Positions 38,329-53,426 are shown, numbered from the stretch's first letter. The stretch is 64,000 nt of DNA from Nakaseomyces glabratus (GCF_010111755.1 NC_088962.1:930001-994000); one strand, 5' to 3'. Program-made: numbers and translations. The notes: generated from the letters alone by a model not told the origin.

Positions 38329-38883
38329 ATGCTGTCGTTGTATTCTGTGCAAGCTGTTTTAATTTTGGATGGGCAAGGTGAGAGAGTTTTCTCGAAATAC
38401 TATGTGGCCCCACATGGTGGAGTGGAGGACAATGTTTTCGATGTGAAGAAGCAGAGGAAGTTTGAGAAAGAGCTGTTTGCAAAGACACATAAGCAGGACT
38501 CTGAAATTTTGCTGTTTGATGACCATTTGGTGCTATACAAAGAATATATTGACGTGACTCTGTGTCTGGTAGCGTCTCTTGAAGAGAACGAGATTGTTTT
38601 ACAGCAGGTGTTTTCTGCCTTTAAGGGCTCTCTAGATTTAATTCTGAACTCTGGCATTGACAAAAAGAACATTCAGGAGAATTACGACATGGTAGTCCTC
38701 GCCATTGATGAGATGATTGACAACGGTGTGGTCTTGGAGACTGACCCAAGTACAATAGCTGCTAGAGTAAGCAAGCCACCAAAGAACGACACTCAATTGA
38801 CATTGGATCTCGATAAGGGTCTACTCGGTGCATGGGGCTTTGCTAAGAGCAAGCTGCAGGAAAGATTGCAACAAGGTTTGTAG
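38329..38883 (+). CDS. RET3: Ret3, zeta subunit of coatomer (COPI)
   Basis: 184 residues (S. cerevisiae Ret3/YPL010W is 189). It has a longin-type adaptor small-chain fold. YSVQAVLILDGQGERVFSKYY at the start, the FEKELFAKTHKQDSEI segment, LYKEYIDVTLCLVASLEENEI and the C-terminal GAWGFAKSKLQERLQQGL are nearly unchanged from S. cerevisiae. It is part of the F-subcomplex of COPI for Golgi-to-ER retrograde transport. It is convergent with RQC2. Confidence 0.97.
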   Translation: MLSLYSVQAVLILDGQGERVFSKYYVAPHGGVEDNVFDVKKQRKFEKELFAKTHKQDSEILLFDDHLVLYKEYIDVTLCLVASLEENEIVLQQVFSAFKGSLDLILNSGIDKKNIQENYDMVVLAIDEMIDNGVVLETDPSTIAARVSKPPKNDTQLTLDLDKGLLGAWGFAKSKLQERLQQGL

Positions 38884-39222
38884 AACAATATAAATACGCA
38901 AAGAAAATTTATAAATAAACACGGAATTCTTATACAGAAACAATTTGTGAGATAATTTTTAAATGGTGTTCAATGCGGCTACAAAGTACGCAATAAAGTG
39001 CTATCGTTCTTAAATTTGTAGATGCAATGGCCATTCTCTTTGTGGGCAAATTATATTGCACAACTGCAGCACACGCATTCAGCCCTAAGAAAAATAAAAA
39101 ACATACAAGTATTACAAGCATTTGTAGAGGAAAAACATCTGCATTCCTTTAATAGTGGCATTTATTTAATGCAGGAAAATTTTATGAAAAGCAGATATGT
39201 CTATGTAAATTTATTAGAAGCA
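38884..39222. other. Convergent intergenic RET3/RQC2
   Basis: A 339-bp AT-rich convergent spacer with no recognised gene. Confidence 0.5.
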
Positions 39223-42200
39223 CTATTTCTTCTTCTTTTGAGTTTTTCCATTCTTTGACGACTTAGAGGAATTCTTTCCTTGCGATGGCAATGTTGCCTT
39301 CAATTTATCTACACTAATCATCAAAACCATTTCTTGTTCTTTCATGGTTTTGATGTATTCGTGCTCTCTAGGCCAATCTAATTCTTTATTGCTCATTGTT
39401 GGATCCACTTCTCTATTTTTAAAATAGTTTAATACTTCACTGAGAGTCTTTGTTTTCTTAGCATTACCAGGTTGGATCTTGACCTTATATTTGTACTTCA
39501 ACATGGCTGGCCATGGTGCAAATACTGGAACTATATCTGAAATTTCTTCTTCTTTTGTCAAATTTGGAACAAGCTCAGTCCTGATCTTTTCGTAATCTAC
39601 CTTGACCTTCTCATTCTTGTTAAACTTTAGTGCTTGTAATTGTTTTTGCTTTTCACGTCTAATCTTTTTATGCTCTCGTAACTCTTGCTTCTTCTTTTCC
39701 TCTGCTTCTCTTTGCTTCTGCTTTTCAACACCTTTTAATGTTCCTAGGGCCTCCAATCTTATTCTTTTCTCATCTTCATCTTGATCAGCATATTTCTTCT
39801 GCATTTTCTTCAATTTACCCTTTTTACCACGAACCTGTTTTTTAACTTTGCTTGACAAAGTCAACTCTGACATTTCCTTCTCTGCTGACATCACAGATTC
39901 AGATCTATTGTCGGACTCATCATCACATATTCCTTCTATATCTTTTAATGATGCAGCGGAAGATTGTTTTGATGCATTTGTGATATTCATATTTGTTTCT
40001 TCAGAGTTTTCAGTCAATTCCGTACCAGTTTTATTATCTAAACTGTCAACTTCTGCTGCAGTTTCGTTAGTTGATGGAATTTCTTTGCTTTCCGAGATTT
40101 CCTCACTTTCAGATTCAGAAGTGTCAGTCTCTGATTGCTCATTCTCAAGCTCATTTTCTTGGGTTTTCTTTTTCCACATAAATCCGACACCCATAACCAA
40201 TTGTGCTGGTGGCAGCATGTTGATTTGCTTCTCATTTCTCAACCTGAATACACCAGGTGCCAAAACCGATCCATCAACATCATCAAACTTGGTAACATTC
40301 TTGGCGAAACACCACCATGGTGAAGATGCAATTTTTTTCTGCCATGCTGGGCTCGCAGACATACATAGAATACCAGCCTGCATTAGTGTGTTAGGAGGCA
40401 CCTCAACTCTTTCAGGGTTTTTGATCCAAACCTTAGTGTCGAAACTATTGGACATGAAAATGTCATCGTCTTCAATATATCTGCTGTATATCTGATCAGT
40501 CTCGACATTGCTTTTGCCCAGCATAACTAGAAAACCTTCAGTAGAATAGAACCAGAAATACTTTTCAAAGAAGTAAGGCTTTCTGATTTTCTTCAAAACA
40601 TCATGAGATTCCTTAAGTTTTTTCTGCAATTGTTTCCCTATTTTGTCTTCTATATTTTTCATAGCCTTTTCAATATTTTTCTCCACCTTCTTTTGCTTCT
40701 CAGCATGGTCTTTTTTCATATTGAAGTAGGTAGACGCATTTGCATAGGCAGAGAGACCCAAATCAATCGCTACAACTGTTTTGTTCAAACTGAACTTATC
40801 AACCTTTGAATTTCTTTTTTGAGAGACTTTCTTCTTATCCTTCTTTGTTGATGTTTCAACACCTTCTTCCGTTTCAAAATCAGAAACATCGCTGTTCTCT
40901 TCCTCACTGGAATCTATTTCTGAATCGTCATCAGAACTACTGTCACTATCAGAATCATCAGATGATGTGCTATCTTCTTCATCAGTATTCGGTAGAAGTA
41001 TCTTGATCTTGTTATTTTTCAAATCAAGAGGTAGTGAGACATGTTTTGCTATCTTGTTGCCTTTATTCTGCTCGCTTTGGATAAGCTTTTCGATTGTATT
41101 CCAATCCATTTGTTGGTTTACCAAGCCTAAAACTGCACTTTTAACCTCCTCCACTAAATCAACATTTGCAATCAGAAGGTTACCTTTTGTCTCATTAGAT
41201 GCTTGTTGCTCACGCAAAGCATCGATTCTTTTTTTGTTTTCTTGTCTTGCCGCTTCAATTTTTTGCTTTGCTTGTTGTTCTTGATTTTGAATCTTCAATG
41301 CATACTTAGATGACTCGATTGTAGAGAAAAAATCATCCAAGGTCTTATTGTAATCACCTTCAATTTTGATGACCTTTGATTTGTCTTCATCGGTAGCAGG
41401 AATATGAGGAATAAAAGGGTGAAAGTTCTCGTATATATACTCCAGATCATATCCTGGTGTATCAATCTTATAAAGAGGATTTTTTTTTGCTATGATATAA
41501 CCCGTTTTTTCGTCAGCGTTCAATAAATTTTTATATTCTTTCTCAGTTTCTAACAATAAGTTTAATATTTCATCCTTCTTGCCGATATATTCTAAGCATG
41601 ACGATGATGGATTAAATCCATGTATTCTTAAATTTTTAGAGAGTAAATCAGAAGATAAATGCGGGACCTTGCTTAGTAGCAGTTTATGAATAGACATAAC
41701 CTTTACCTTTTTATTCTTGGATTCGTTCTGTGATAAAATTGAAAGCTCTGACTTGAATTTCGTTTCACATTCGTTCATCCAGGAATTTACTAATTCTAAT
41801 GAGTATGTTCTTTCTCTTTCATCTTGAGTATCATTCATGTTCTCATCAAATGTGGTTTCATCAAACATGTTGTAAACTTCACCAACTTTATTCTCATGCT
41901 CATGTACAATTCTTTGTAATGCAAGAATTTTTCTCTCATGATCCAAGAGGATGACATTACCTGCACTGAAAAACTCTAACACTAAGTAGAATAGACCATC
42001 TGCAAACTCCAGTACTAAAATTCTATCACCTGTAACCTGCCTCAAGGCAGTCAGTCTCTTTGACTTAAGATGCTTTCTTAACTTGACGACAAAGCCAGAA
42101 GGGGTAGGTGGTACTGGCCTATTAAACTCGGTAAGATGGATTCTTAAACCACAATCCACTACGACATTGGCTTTGGAATCAGGTTTGTTAAATTTTAACA

Positions 42201-42318
42201 GAAATTGTCTGCTAGAATCTGCTATATTATAAATATTGGACAATCTGAATCCTTCCAGTGCGGATTTCAGCTCCACGGCTAGGATCTGCAGATCTAATGC
42301 ACTAATTCTTTGCTTCAT
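39223..42318 (-). CDS. RQC2: Rqc2/Tae2, NFACT protein of the ribosome quality control complex
   Basis: 1031 residues (S. cerevisiae Rqc2/YPL009C is 1038). The N-terminal NFACT-N domain retains Asp9, Asp98 and Arg99 (VTGDRILV), residues needed for CAT-tail synthesis. A long coiled coil (about 340-380) is followed by a Ser/Asp acidic cluster near 455-485, the NFACT-R domain (FYSTEGFLVMLGKSN...YFW), a Glu-rich linker (about 720-790) and a second coiled coil. The NFACT-C region (FAPWPAMLKYKYKVKIQPG) precedes a Lys-rich tail. On stalled 60S subunits the protein recruits Ala- and Thr-tRNA and works with Ltn1. Confidence 0.97.
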   Translation of the reverse strand: MKQRISALDLQILAVELKSALEGFRLSNIYNIADSSRQFLLKFNKPDSKANVVVDCGLRIHLTEFNRPVPPTPSGFVVKLRKHLKSKRLTALRQVTGDRILVLEFADGLFYLVLEFFSAGNVILLDHERKILALQRIVHEHENKVGEVYNMFDETTFDENMNDTQDERERTYSLELVNSWMNECETKFKSELSILSQNESKNKKVKVMSIHKLLLSKVPHLSSDLLSKNLRIHGFNPSSSCLEYIGKKDEILNLLLETEKEYKNLLNADEKTGYIIAKKNPLYKIDTPGYDLEYIYENFHPFIPHIPATDEDKSKVIKIEGDYNKTLDDFFSTIESSKYALKIQNQEQQAKQKIEAARQENKKRIDALREQQASNETKGNLLIANVDLVEEVKSAVLGLVNQQMDWNTIEKLIQSEQNKGNKIAKHVSLPLDLKNNKIKILLPNTDEEDSTSSDDSDSDSSSDDDSEIDSSEEENSDVSDFETEEGVETSTKKDKKKVSQKRNSKVDKFSLNKTVVAIDLGLSAYANASTYFNMKKDHAEKQKKVEKNIEKAMKNIEDKIGKQLQKKLKESHDVLKKIRKPYFFEKYFWFYSTEGFLVMLGKSNVETDQIYSRYIEDDDIFMSNSFDTKVWIKNPERVEVPPNTLMQAGILCMSASPAWQKKIASSPWWCFAKNVTKFDDVDGSVLAPGVFRLRNEKQINMLPPAQLVMGVGFMWKKKTQENELENEQSETDTSESESEEISESKEIPSTNETAAEVDSLDNKTGTELTENSEETNMNITNASKQSSAASLKDIEGICDDESDNRSESVMSAEKEMSELTLSSKVKKQVRGKKGKLKKMQKKYADQDEDEKRIRLEALGTLKGVEKQKQREAEEKKKQELREHKKIRREKQKQLQALKFNKNEKVKVDYEKIRTELVPNLTKEEEISDIVPVFAPWPAMLKYKYKVKIQPGNAKKTKTLSEVLNYFKNREVDPTMSNKELDWPREHEYIKTMKEQEMVLMISVDKLKATLPSQGKNSSKSSKNGKTQKKKK

Positions 42319-42754
42319 TGCTTCAAATATAACAGAAGTCTTGTAGTTAGTAATATGTCGTAGTAGTCGTATACATAAGTTAAGTGTATATGTAACAATG
42401 GCTGATATGAAGTTATTTATCTATATTTTTTTTTTACCAACTAGCTAATGCTGCATTATAATGAACTCAAAGATTTTTGTTAGTGAAAAGTGAAAAATTA
42501 AAGAAACTTCCCTTTTAGGACATTGCCACTTGGAATGAAAACGCAGGTGATGAGGTGTGATATTTAAGCAAACTATAGTTTTTATGTTGAAAAGCCTTTC
42601 CAACCAAATCTTTAGAATTATACTCTCAATTAAGTTGGACTAAGTTGGTGTGTTCATAAATAACTGTTGCAAGACCTAAGGAAATAAGCAGGTTCTCTCT
42701 AATGGAAAATTGTGATTAATGCTAATGAATTGAAAAACATTTAGGTTAGGTAAA
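42319..42754. other. Divergent promoter region RQC2/CHL1
   Basis: 436 bp, AT-rich, with a T9 tract near 42427-42435. It contains CATTGCCACTTGG (about 42520-42532), a weak reverse PACE-like word of doubtful meaning. Confidence 0.45.
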
Positions 42755-45247
42755 ATGGATAATGCTACAAAATTTCATCATCCTTATAGCCCGTATGATA
42801 TTCAGTTGGATCTAATGCAGTGTGTATATGATACGCTTGCCAATCCAGTAAAGAAAGTTGCCATAGTTGAAAGTCCTACAGGAACAGGTAAGACGCTGTC
42901 GTTGATCTGTTCCACGTTGACATGGCTTAGGGATAATAAGGCTGATATTCTATCTTCTGTAGATACACTGCACAGTAATGAAGATGACTCCCATGATAGC
43001 GAACCAGAATGGGTTAAAGATACTTATAAGGAATCGATATTGAAGGATAAGTTAGAACTACTGGATGAGTACGAAAAATACTTGGAAGAACTACATCTAA
43101 AAGAAAACAAAATTATCAAATTTGGAACATCAATTGAAGATAAGTCGAAGGTTAAGAGACGAAAGGTTACATCTTCTAGTAAGGCAAAAATTGAAGTTTC
43201 AATTGAGGATGAAGATGAATTTGTCGCAAAACCTTATGAATCAGATGGCGAGGAAACTACTGATTTGGAAAAGAAGGAAGCGTTAAGCAAAGAAGTTCAG
43301 GAGCTTCTTGCTAAGTTTGACTCTTCAAAAAAGAATACAGATAATGTTGAATTGGGTAGGTTTGCTTCTGCATCTCAAAACCAGGTTAGAATTTTTTTTT
43401 CCTCTAGAACGCACTCCCAGTTGAACCAATTCGCTGAGCAACTGAAGTTAACCAACTTTCCATCCTCTTTTCCAGATAAAGTTGCTCATGAAAGGGTGAA
43501 ATATATGCCTTTAGGGTCTAAAAAGCAATTGTGTATTAATCCAGATGTAAAAAAATGGAAGACTCTGGAGGGTATTAACGATGCATGTTCTGAGGTAAGG
43601 AGATCAAAGGAGGGTTGTCCCTTCTATCAAAATACCCCAAAGTGGCATAATAGTAAAGAAACCAATCATTTTCGGGATCAAGTATTTTCAGACATCCACG
43701 ACATTGAAGATATTGCTAAAGTAGGTGAGAGCTTAGCTGTTTGTCCGTATTATGCAGCAAGAGATTTTATACCATCCAGTGAAATAGTGACACTACCTTA
43801 TCAATATTTACTTTCGGAGTCAACAAGGTCACAACTAAGACTTGACCTGAAGGGCTCGATTGTTGTCATTGATGAAGCTCATAACTTAGTTGACACCATC
43901 AATTCAATACATTCGGCTGAAATATCATTGTCTGAGTTGAAGCAGTCTTATAATAGCATCATTCTATATATGAAAAAATTCAAGTCGCGATTAAATCCGG
44001 GAAATAGAGTTAACTTATTGAAACTGAGTAAATTGATAACTGTTTTAATTAATTTCATCACCACTCATTACAAAAAGCCAGGACTAGAGGTAGATGCATT
44101 TTCAATATTAGAGTCGAATAATACCGACATGCTAAATGTACATCGAGTTCTGAAGTACATTAAGACTTCCCACATTGCGTATAAGCTTGATACATATATA
44201 CAAAAACTTCAAGAAAAAGAATCCCCCAGTAATCAAAAGCCATCATCCCAACCGCTATTATACAAGATTTCCAAATTTCTTGAATGCCTCAATAACACAT
44301 CATCAGAGGGGAGTTTCTTTTTCGAGAGAGGACCATCTCTGAGATATATGTTGCTAGAGCCCAGTAGAATATTTCAGGATATCATTGACTCTGCACGATG
44401 TGTGATTTTAGCTGGTGGTACCATGGAACCTGTCTCTCAGTTGCTACAATACCTTGTTCCAAAACTTGATGACAGTTCTATCACAAAATTCTCCTGTAAT
44501 CATGTCATACCGGATTCACACCTACGCACATATATTGTTAATGAACCACAATTTGAGTTTACCTTTGAGAAGAGAAATAGCGTTAATCTGGTTCAAAATC
44601 ATTTATTCAATTTTTATCTCGAGTTATCAACCACTATTCCTAAGACAGGTGGTATTATTGGTTTTTTTCCTAGTTATAAGTATCTAGATGAAATAATTGT
44701 ATCATGGAGGAAGGCTGGGTTATTTGAAAAGTTGGATAAAGAAAGAAAAGTATTCTATGAAATGAAAGATGGTCCAGATCCACTACCAGACTATACTTCT
44801 GCTGTTGCAAACTCAGAAGGAGCAATATTGTTTGCTATTGTAGGCGGCAAGCTGTCGGAAGGTATTAACTTTGGTGGAAATCTGTGTCGAGCAATCGTAA
44901 TGACTGGGTTACCTTATCCAAATGTATTCAGTGGAGAGCTTATAATAAGTAGAAAGCATTTGGAGGAAAAGGTGCTAAATGGTGGTGGAAGTAAAACTGA
45001 TGCTAATATGGCTGCGAAAGAATTTTTTGAGAATATATGTATGAAGGCCGTTAATCAATCAGTAGGAAGATCAATCAGAAGCATAAATGACTATTCATTA
45101 ATTTACTTATTAGATAAGAGATATGCAAATGCAAATATTCAATCGAAATTGTCTCAATGGGTGAGGAGCAGGATTCAATCAGTTAGTACTGTCAGGGATG
45201 TTATGGCATCTTCTAAAGAATTCTTTGATCAGATTGCGGATACTTGA
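42755..45247 (+). CDS. CHL1: Chl1, FANCJ/DDX11-type iron-sulfur DNA helicase
   Basis: 830 residues (S. cerevisiae Chl1/YPL008W is 861). The superfamily 2 XPD-like layout is clear: Q-motif YSPYDIQLDLM at 11-21, Walker A SPTGTGKT at 40-47, motif Ia SSRTHSQL, and Fe-S cluster cysteines in QLCINP, DACSE, GCPFY and VCPYY. Walker B DEAH is at 373-376. C-terminal motifs include GGTMEP, GGKLSEGINF, GLPYPN and QSVGRSIRS. An acidic insert of about 120 residues lies between motifs I and Ia. Chl1 acts with Ctf4 and cohesin in sister-chromatid cohesion. Confidence 0.97.
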   Translation: MDNATKFHHPYSPYDIQLDLMQCVYDTLANPVKKVAIVESPTGTGKTLSLICSTLTWLRDNKADILSSVDTLHSNEDDSHDSEPEWVKDTYKESILKDKLELLDEYEKYLEELHLKENKIIKFGTSIEDKSKVKRRKVTSSSKAKIEVSIEDEDEFVAKPYESDGEETTDLEKKEALSKEVQELLAKFDSSKKNTDNVELGRFASASQNQVRIFFSSRTHSQLNQFAEQLKLTNFPSSFPDKVAHERVKYMPLGSKKQLCINPDVKKWKTLEGINDACSEVRRSKEGCPFYQNTPKWHNSKETNHFRDQVFSDIHDIEDIAKVGESLAVCPYYAARDFIPSSEIVTLPYQYLLSESTRSQLRLDLKGSIVVIDEAHNLVDTINSIHSAEISLSELKQSYNSIILYMKKFKSRLNPGNRVNLLKLSKLITVLINFITTHYKKPGLEVDAFSILESNNTDMLNVHRVLKYIKTSHIAYKLDTYIQKLQEKESPSNQKPSSQPLLYKISKFLECLNNTSSEGSFFFERGPSLRYMLLEPSRIFQDIIDSARCVILAGGTMEPVSQLLQYLVPKLDDSSITKFSCNHVIPDSHLRTYIVNEPQFEFTFEKRNSVNLVQNHLFNFYLELSTTIPKTGGIIGFFPSYKYLDEIIVSWRKAGLFEKLDKERKVFYEMKDGPDPLPDYTSAVANSEGAILFAIVGGKLSEGINFGGNLCRAIVMTGLPYPNVFSGELIISRKHLEEKVLNGGGSKTDANMAAKEFFENICMKAVNQSVGRSIRSINDYSLIYLLDKRYANANIQSKLSQWVRSRIQSVSTVRDVMASSKEFFDQIADT

Positions 45248-45300
45248 TCTTGAAGTCAAATCAGATATACTTGTTACTTCTTAACCATTGTCTGTACGCT

Positions 45301-47058
45301 TTATGGTGACAAATATGGTGTTCCGCTATAGACACTTTCTGTCGAAAATACCTCAAGTATGGTTCTTGTAAACCAACCGTATTCATTATATTGATCCTTA
45401 GAAATATTAATGATACGTTTGTTTGTTACAGGACAAATTTTGACGTGCATAGTCAAAATAGGTAAAAATGTTAATGCACAGACCCTCCATGTGTGGTTTT
45501 CCTCGGAAGTCATACACTCAGGTGATGATCTGTTATTGCTAATGAAAGTCTCAGAGATGTGTTCGCCCTTCATTGTGAATTTGATTGGTTTATGTGGTAA
45601 CTCTAATCCTAAAGAACCGGCAATTCCATTCAAGCATGCGATGTCTAATTCATTTTCAAAATCTTCTATTTTTGATACACCGAAATCATATAAACCTCTT
45701 GAAACAAAGTTTATATCACTACTATCATTGATAAAGTTGTTAAACTGCATTTGCATGGTCAGTTGATGGTTAATAATAAAAAAGAGAAAATCTTTGAAAG
45801 AAAAAGAAAGATGGTAGTCAATCCTACTATTTTGGGAGCTGCAGAGGTTTTTTGGTAGCTCTTTCCCATATATTTGATATGTTTGATACCATGAAAGGCC
45901 TAAAGCAGCACGAGATAGATTCCATGTTTTGTATAGTGGTAGCAATATTATGTTATACTTGTTTTCGGAAGTTATTGTGTACTTTATTGATACCCTTTCA
46001 ATATTATAGAGAATTGCTACAGAGTAGCCATCTGTAGATAATGCAACTCCGAAAATGTTCAAATTGACATCATATTTTTGTAGTTCATTGTAGAGTGTTG
46101 ACCATTTCTTCACCTTCTTGGCAAATATAGGGCTTATTTCTGAGTCAGTCTCTACTTGAATTCTGTTACCAATCATAACTCTTTTACCATTATTATGAGA
46201 AAGTAAAATTGCTTGCGTGTTTTGTTCCTTAGTGTGTAGCAGAGGAATTATATAATATGGTTCATAATCTTCTAAAGGATGATGTAGTAATATCTGGTTG
46301 GCAATTTGATAACAACAGAATTCTCCCGGACACGTAATTAGTATCGAATCTTTTGCTAATACCATATCAAAAATTTGATGTCTTGTTGCTTCCTTTATTT
46401 TAGTAACACTGGTGTAGTCACGTACTATATATAGGGAATTGTCAGAAAGAGAACATACTAAGTGGTTTTCATCATTCCATATGATTCTCGTTACCCATTG
46501 GTCATGGCTTTTACTATTCAACGAAATAGTATGTTTTAAGTTAAAGATAACATTTTGTTGGGGGCCGTCATTGAAAGCAATCTCATAAAAAAATAGGCCA
46601 CCAACCTCATTGCCTAAGCAGATGTACTTGTCCTCGGGATGCCAGCAAATAGAATGTATAGATCTACTTTCTATACTTCCTTCAGAGGGAGTTATATTAT
46701 ATAGATTGTTGTTGTTGTCATAGATCAAGCAATTAGCGTTACTGGTAATACACGCTTTCCAACTCATGATATTACTTGTCTTGCAAATACGAATTGTTGA
46801 TGATGGGTCTGAATTTATCAAAGTGTTACGGCCACTTTGCTCAAATTCAAAGGCATTGTCACCCATTGGCAACTCTATTGACTTCAATTGAAACATATTT
46901 TTCAAAGTATTATCCACATCCGTTCTGAATATAGGTTGAGCAAGTGTTAACTCTGGCGAAGTCTCAATAATGAGGGAACCATCTCTAGTCCAGCTGAGAG
47001 AATGACTCCAGTCTGATATGTCACGTCTAGTTACCGCTAGGTCCTTCAGTATTTTCAT
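45301..47058 (-). CDS. TFC8: Tfc8, tau60 subunit of TFIIIC
   Basis: 585 residues (S. cerevisiae Tfc8/YPL007W is 588). The sequence reads as a WD40-type beta-propeller in the first about 380 residues (SICWHPEDKYICLGNEVGG, WVTRIIWNDENHLVCSL, STDGYSVAILYNIERVSIKY), then a helical C-terminal domain (YKTWNLSRAALGLSWYQTYQIY). The last 60 residues (LPILTMHVKICPVTNKRIINI, YGWFTR) match S. cerevisiae closely. Tfc8 belongs to the tau-B arm of TFIIIC, which recognises the tRNA B box. It is convergent with CHL1 at only 53 bp. A PAC site in the shared NCR1 promoter fits a Pol III-machinery gene. Confidence 0.94.
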   Translation of the reverse strand: MKILKDLAVTRRDISDWSHSLSWTRDGSLIIETSPELTLAQPIFRTDVDNTLKNMFQLKSIELPMGDNAFEFEQSGRNTLINSDPSSTIRICKTSNIMSWKACITSNANCLIYDNNNNLYNITPSEGSIESRSIHSICWHPEDKYICLGNEVGGLFFYEIAFNDGPQQNVIFNLKHTISLNSKSHDQWVTRIIWNDENHLVCSLSDNSLYIVRDYTSVTKIKEATRHQIFDMVLAKDSILITCPGEFCCYQIANQILLHHPLEDYEPYYIIPLLHTKEQNTQAILLSHNNGKRVMIGNRIQVETDSEISPIFAKKVKKWSTLYNELQKYDVNLNIFGVALSTDGYSVAILYNIERVSIKYTITSENKYNIILLPLYKTWNLSRAALGLSWYQTYQIYGKELPKNLCSSQNSRIDYHLSFSFKDFLFFIINHQLTMQMQFNNFINDSSDINFVSRGLYDFGVSKIEDFENELDIACLNGIAGSLGLELPHKPIKFTMKGEHISETFISNNRSSPECMTSEENHTWRVCALTFLPILTMHVKICPVTNKRIINISKDQYNEYGWFTRTILEVFSTESVYSGTPYLSP

Positions 47059-51099
<4,041 letters not shown>

Positions 51100-51554
51100 A
51101 AGAAATTAGAATTTTATATACTTAATATTGAATATATACCATTGTGAGCAACAACTGCTCATATACAATGAAGCCTTTCATATTTACATGCTCATCACCT
51201 TAACTGTCACCTTTACAGCTTTCAAAGGCCGAAATAATTGGGAATCCCGCAAAAATCACAATAAAAATTGATATTCCATATAGGAACGAAACAGAAACTA
51301 AGGAGATATAGTGTTACACAATAATAATATCAAAAGGAGATACGCATTTTGTTGTTAATTTCTAAGAATTATATTCGAAAACCATTAGGATTAAAAAAAA
51401 GTGGGCTGTATACTGGGAGTTGAAGGAAATTTCTAACTGAGTAATAATTTGCCAACCGAACACAATATAATACCAACCTTTCCGATCTTTTGCATTATCA
51501 TATTGATTGCTGCAACTTATATATAAACAACTCTGTAATAACAGTGCAGATGTT
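51100..51554. other. Intergenic NCR1-AEP3
   Basis: A 455-bp AT-rich tandem spacer with no recognised element. Confidence 0.5.
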
Positions 51555-53426
51555 ATGAATGCATTGAAAAGATTAGGAACTACGCTTGCTAAGAATGGTG
51601 ATCAAATTATTGAGGGTACGAAGGAACTAGACCAAATATCGGTAAAGTACTTTTTAGGAAACACTAGAGTGAGCAATAATGAAAAAAGCTTGGTATCCAT
51701 ATCATCTAATAAGTCACGTTTGAACTTTAATCAGTTGATCAAGGATAATGCACATTTGATTGGGAAAGGTTCACAATATCAAAGAAAGGTGGTTAAACAT
51801 TATTTAAGCCCATTGATTGGTCATAAACTGCGAAGGCAAGATATCCATAATGATTACAATAAGCAATTATCCCATACTGATCACATTATTACTCCTACAG
51901 ATAGAAAAAGGGAAGCCTTTAGTTCAATGGAACTCGCAGTTGATATATTGCCGTTACTTATAAAATCTACAAAGAAGCCTGTAACTAAACCAGCTAAAAG
52001 GAGATTATTCAAACCATATTATACAAAAGAAGTACCACCAATCCCCGATTTTAAAGGAGATATGAAACTCTTTGAAGATTATATTGCACTTCTCACACAT
52101 ACGAAATTTCTCTATAAGAACTCATCTAGTAGCAATGGTATAATACCAAAGATACTGAGAGTTTTAATTCATCCAAGTAATCTAAACACTATAGATCTTA
52201 GGAGTGTCCAGTGCTATAACGACATATTGTATTTTTATAGCAAAAAATATGATTTTGCTACCTGCAGGGAGCTATTTGCACAAATGAAGGTAGAAGGCTG
52301 CAAACCAAATACAACAACATACAATATACTTTTGTTAAATCTCGTGAAGAAGGTACACATGAGGAAGATCAGATCGATAAAGAATGAACTTTTATTTTAT
52401 TTGAGAAATATGCAGAAAAATGGAATATTTTGTGATACTGTTACTTGGAACACTTGTTATAACTTCCTCAATGATGAAATGTCTAGAGATCTCTATATTG
52501 AAAAGCTCATTGATTGTGGTGTCCCTCTTACTAGTGAACTTGTATATTCTGTTGTGCGCAACTCATCAAAAGCGCACATTTCAACAAAAACTAAATATAT
52601 CCTGGATATGTTTGGAGAAGATGGGGAATCTTTTGTCAATCTGAAGTTCGTGAATCTACTTATAAGCGACTTAGTTCTGGACCACAATGTTGAAAGGGCG
52701 TGGTCAGTGTTGAGATATTTTGAGCTTAAACAATTAAAATTTGTGAATCAACCTAAATTTTTAATTAATAGCGAAACGATGAATACTTTCCTGAGATACT
52801 TTGCAGAACAAGGCAGAATAGATCTTTGTTTTCTTACATATAATTATTTTGTCAAAGACCTCGTAGGCCCCAATAAAATAAGACCCAATGTTAACACCTT
52901 TGACATGCTTATGAAATCACTTGTAAAGAACGGATATACGGAAACTTTACCTACGGTCTTTGAGGTCATATGTGCTTTGTCAGAAAGATATGGTATAAAG
53001 ATAAGGAATGATGGCTACTGGAGCCTCAAATGCAAAGCAATTATTAAATTCCAATATAAATCATCTTCATGTGAAAAAAATAAAACCGAGCTTCTGAATA
53101 AGTTGAATAATTTTTCTTGGGGAAAACAATTACCACTTTTCACAACAAAAGTTTGGAAGAATGGCAATAGTGAAGTCAGGAAGATATGTAGAATGCTAGG
53201 TTCTATTCCAATACCTTTAAGAAAATCGAGAAAACTAGGAGACAAAGAAACTGTTGATAGATCTCAAAATAGAAGTGTTTCAGAGAAGAAAAAAGCCTAT
53301 CGAAATCGAATAAAATATATTGCAATTGGAAATGCAATGGCAAGAAGAATTCCATATGCTAATAATTGGCATCAAAGTTTCAAAGATGAAGTCACAAAAA
53401 GAGGCCTCCTAGCCTCTGAAAGGTGA
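51555..53426 (+). CDS. AEP3: Aep3, mitochondrial PPR-like mRNA stability factor
   Basis: 623 residues from the ATG at 51555 (S. cerevisiae Aep3/YPL005W is 606). The basic N-terminus (MNALKRLGTTLAKNG) suits a mitochondrial presequence. Pentatricopeptide-like helical pairs run through the centre: YNDILYFYSKKYDFATCREL, FAQMKVEGCKPNTTTYNILL, NMQKNGIFCDTVTWNTCYNFL, LCFLTYNYFVK...RPNVNTFDMLM. The C-terminus is basic (KKKAYRNRIKYIAIGNAMARR). In S. cerevisiae the protein stabilises the bicistronic ATP8/ATP6 mRNA and has a role in mitochondrial translation initiation. It is tandem with NCR1 and convergent with LSP1. Confidence 0.93.
   Translation: MNALKRLGTTLAKNGDQIIEGTKELDQISVKYFLGNTRVSNNEKSLVSISSNKSRLNFNQLIKDNAHLIGKGSQYQRKVVKHYLSPLIGHKLRRQDIHNDYNKQLSHTDHIITPTDRKREAFSSMELAVDILPLLIKSTKKPVTKPAKRRLFKPYYTKEVPPIPDFKGDMKLFEDYIALLTHTKFLYKNSSSSNGIIPKILRVLIHPSNLNTIDLRSVQCYNDILYFYSKKYDFATCRELFAQMKVEGCKPNTTTYNILLLNLVKKVHMRKIRSIKNELLFYLRNMQKNGIFCDTVTWNTCYNFLNDEMSRDLYIEKLIDCGVPLTSELVYSVVRNSSKAHISTKTKYILDMFGEDGESFVNLKFVNLLISDLVLDHNVERAWSVLRYFELKQLKFVNQPKFLINSETMNTFLRYFAEQGRIDLCFLTYNYFVKDLVGPNKIRPNVNTFDMLMKSLVKNGYTETLPTVFEVICALSERYGIKIRNDGYWSLKCKAIIKFQYKSSSCEKNKTELLNKLNNFSWGKQLPLFTTKVWKNGNSEVRKICRMLGSIPIPLRKSRKLGDKETVDRSQNRSVSEKKKAYRNRIKYIAIGNAMARRIPYANNWHQSFKDEVTKRGLLASER

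Noticed and set aside
39602..41284. ORFs antisense to RQC2 (including a 215-codon frame)
   Set aside because: Shadows of the Ser/Asp/Glu/Lys-rich RQC2 coding sequence.
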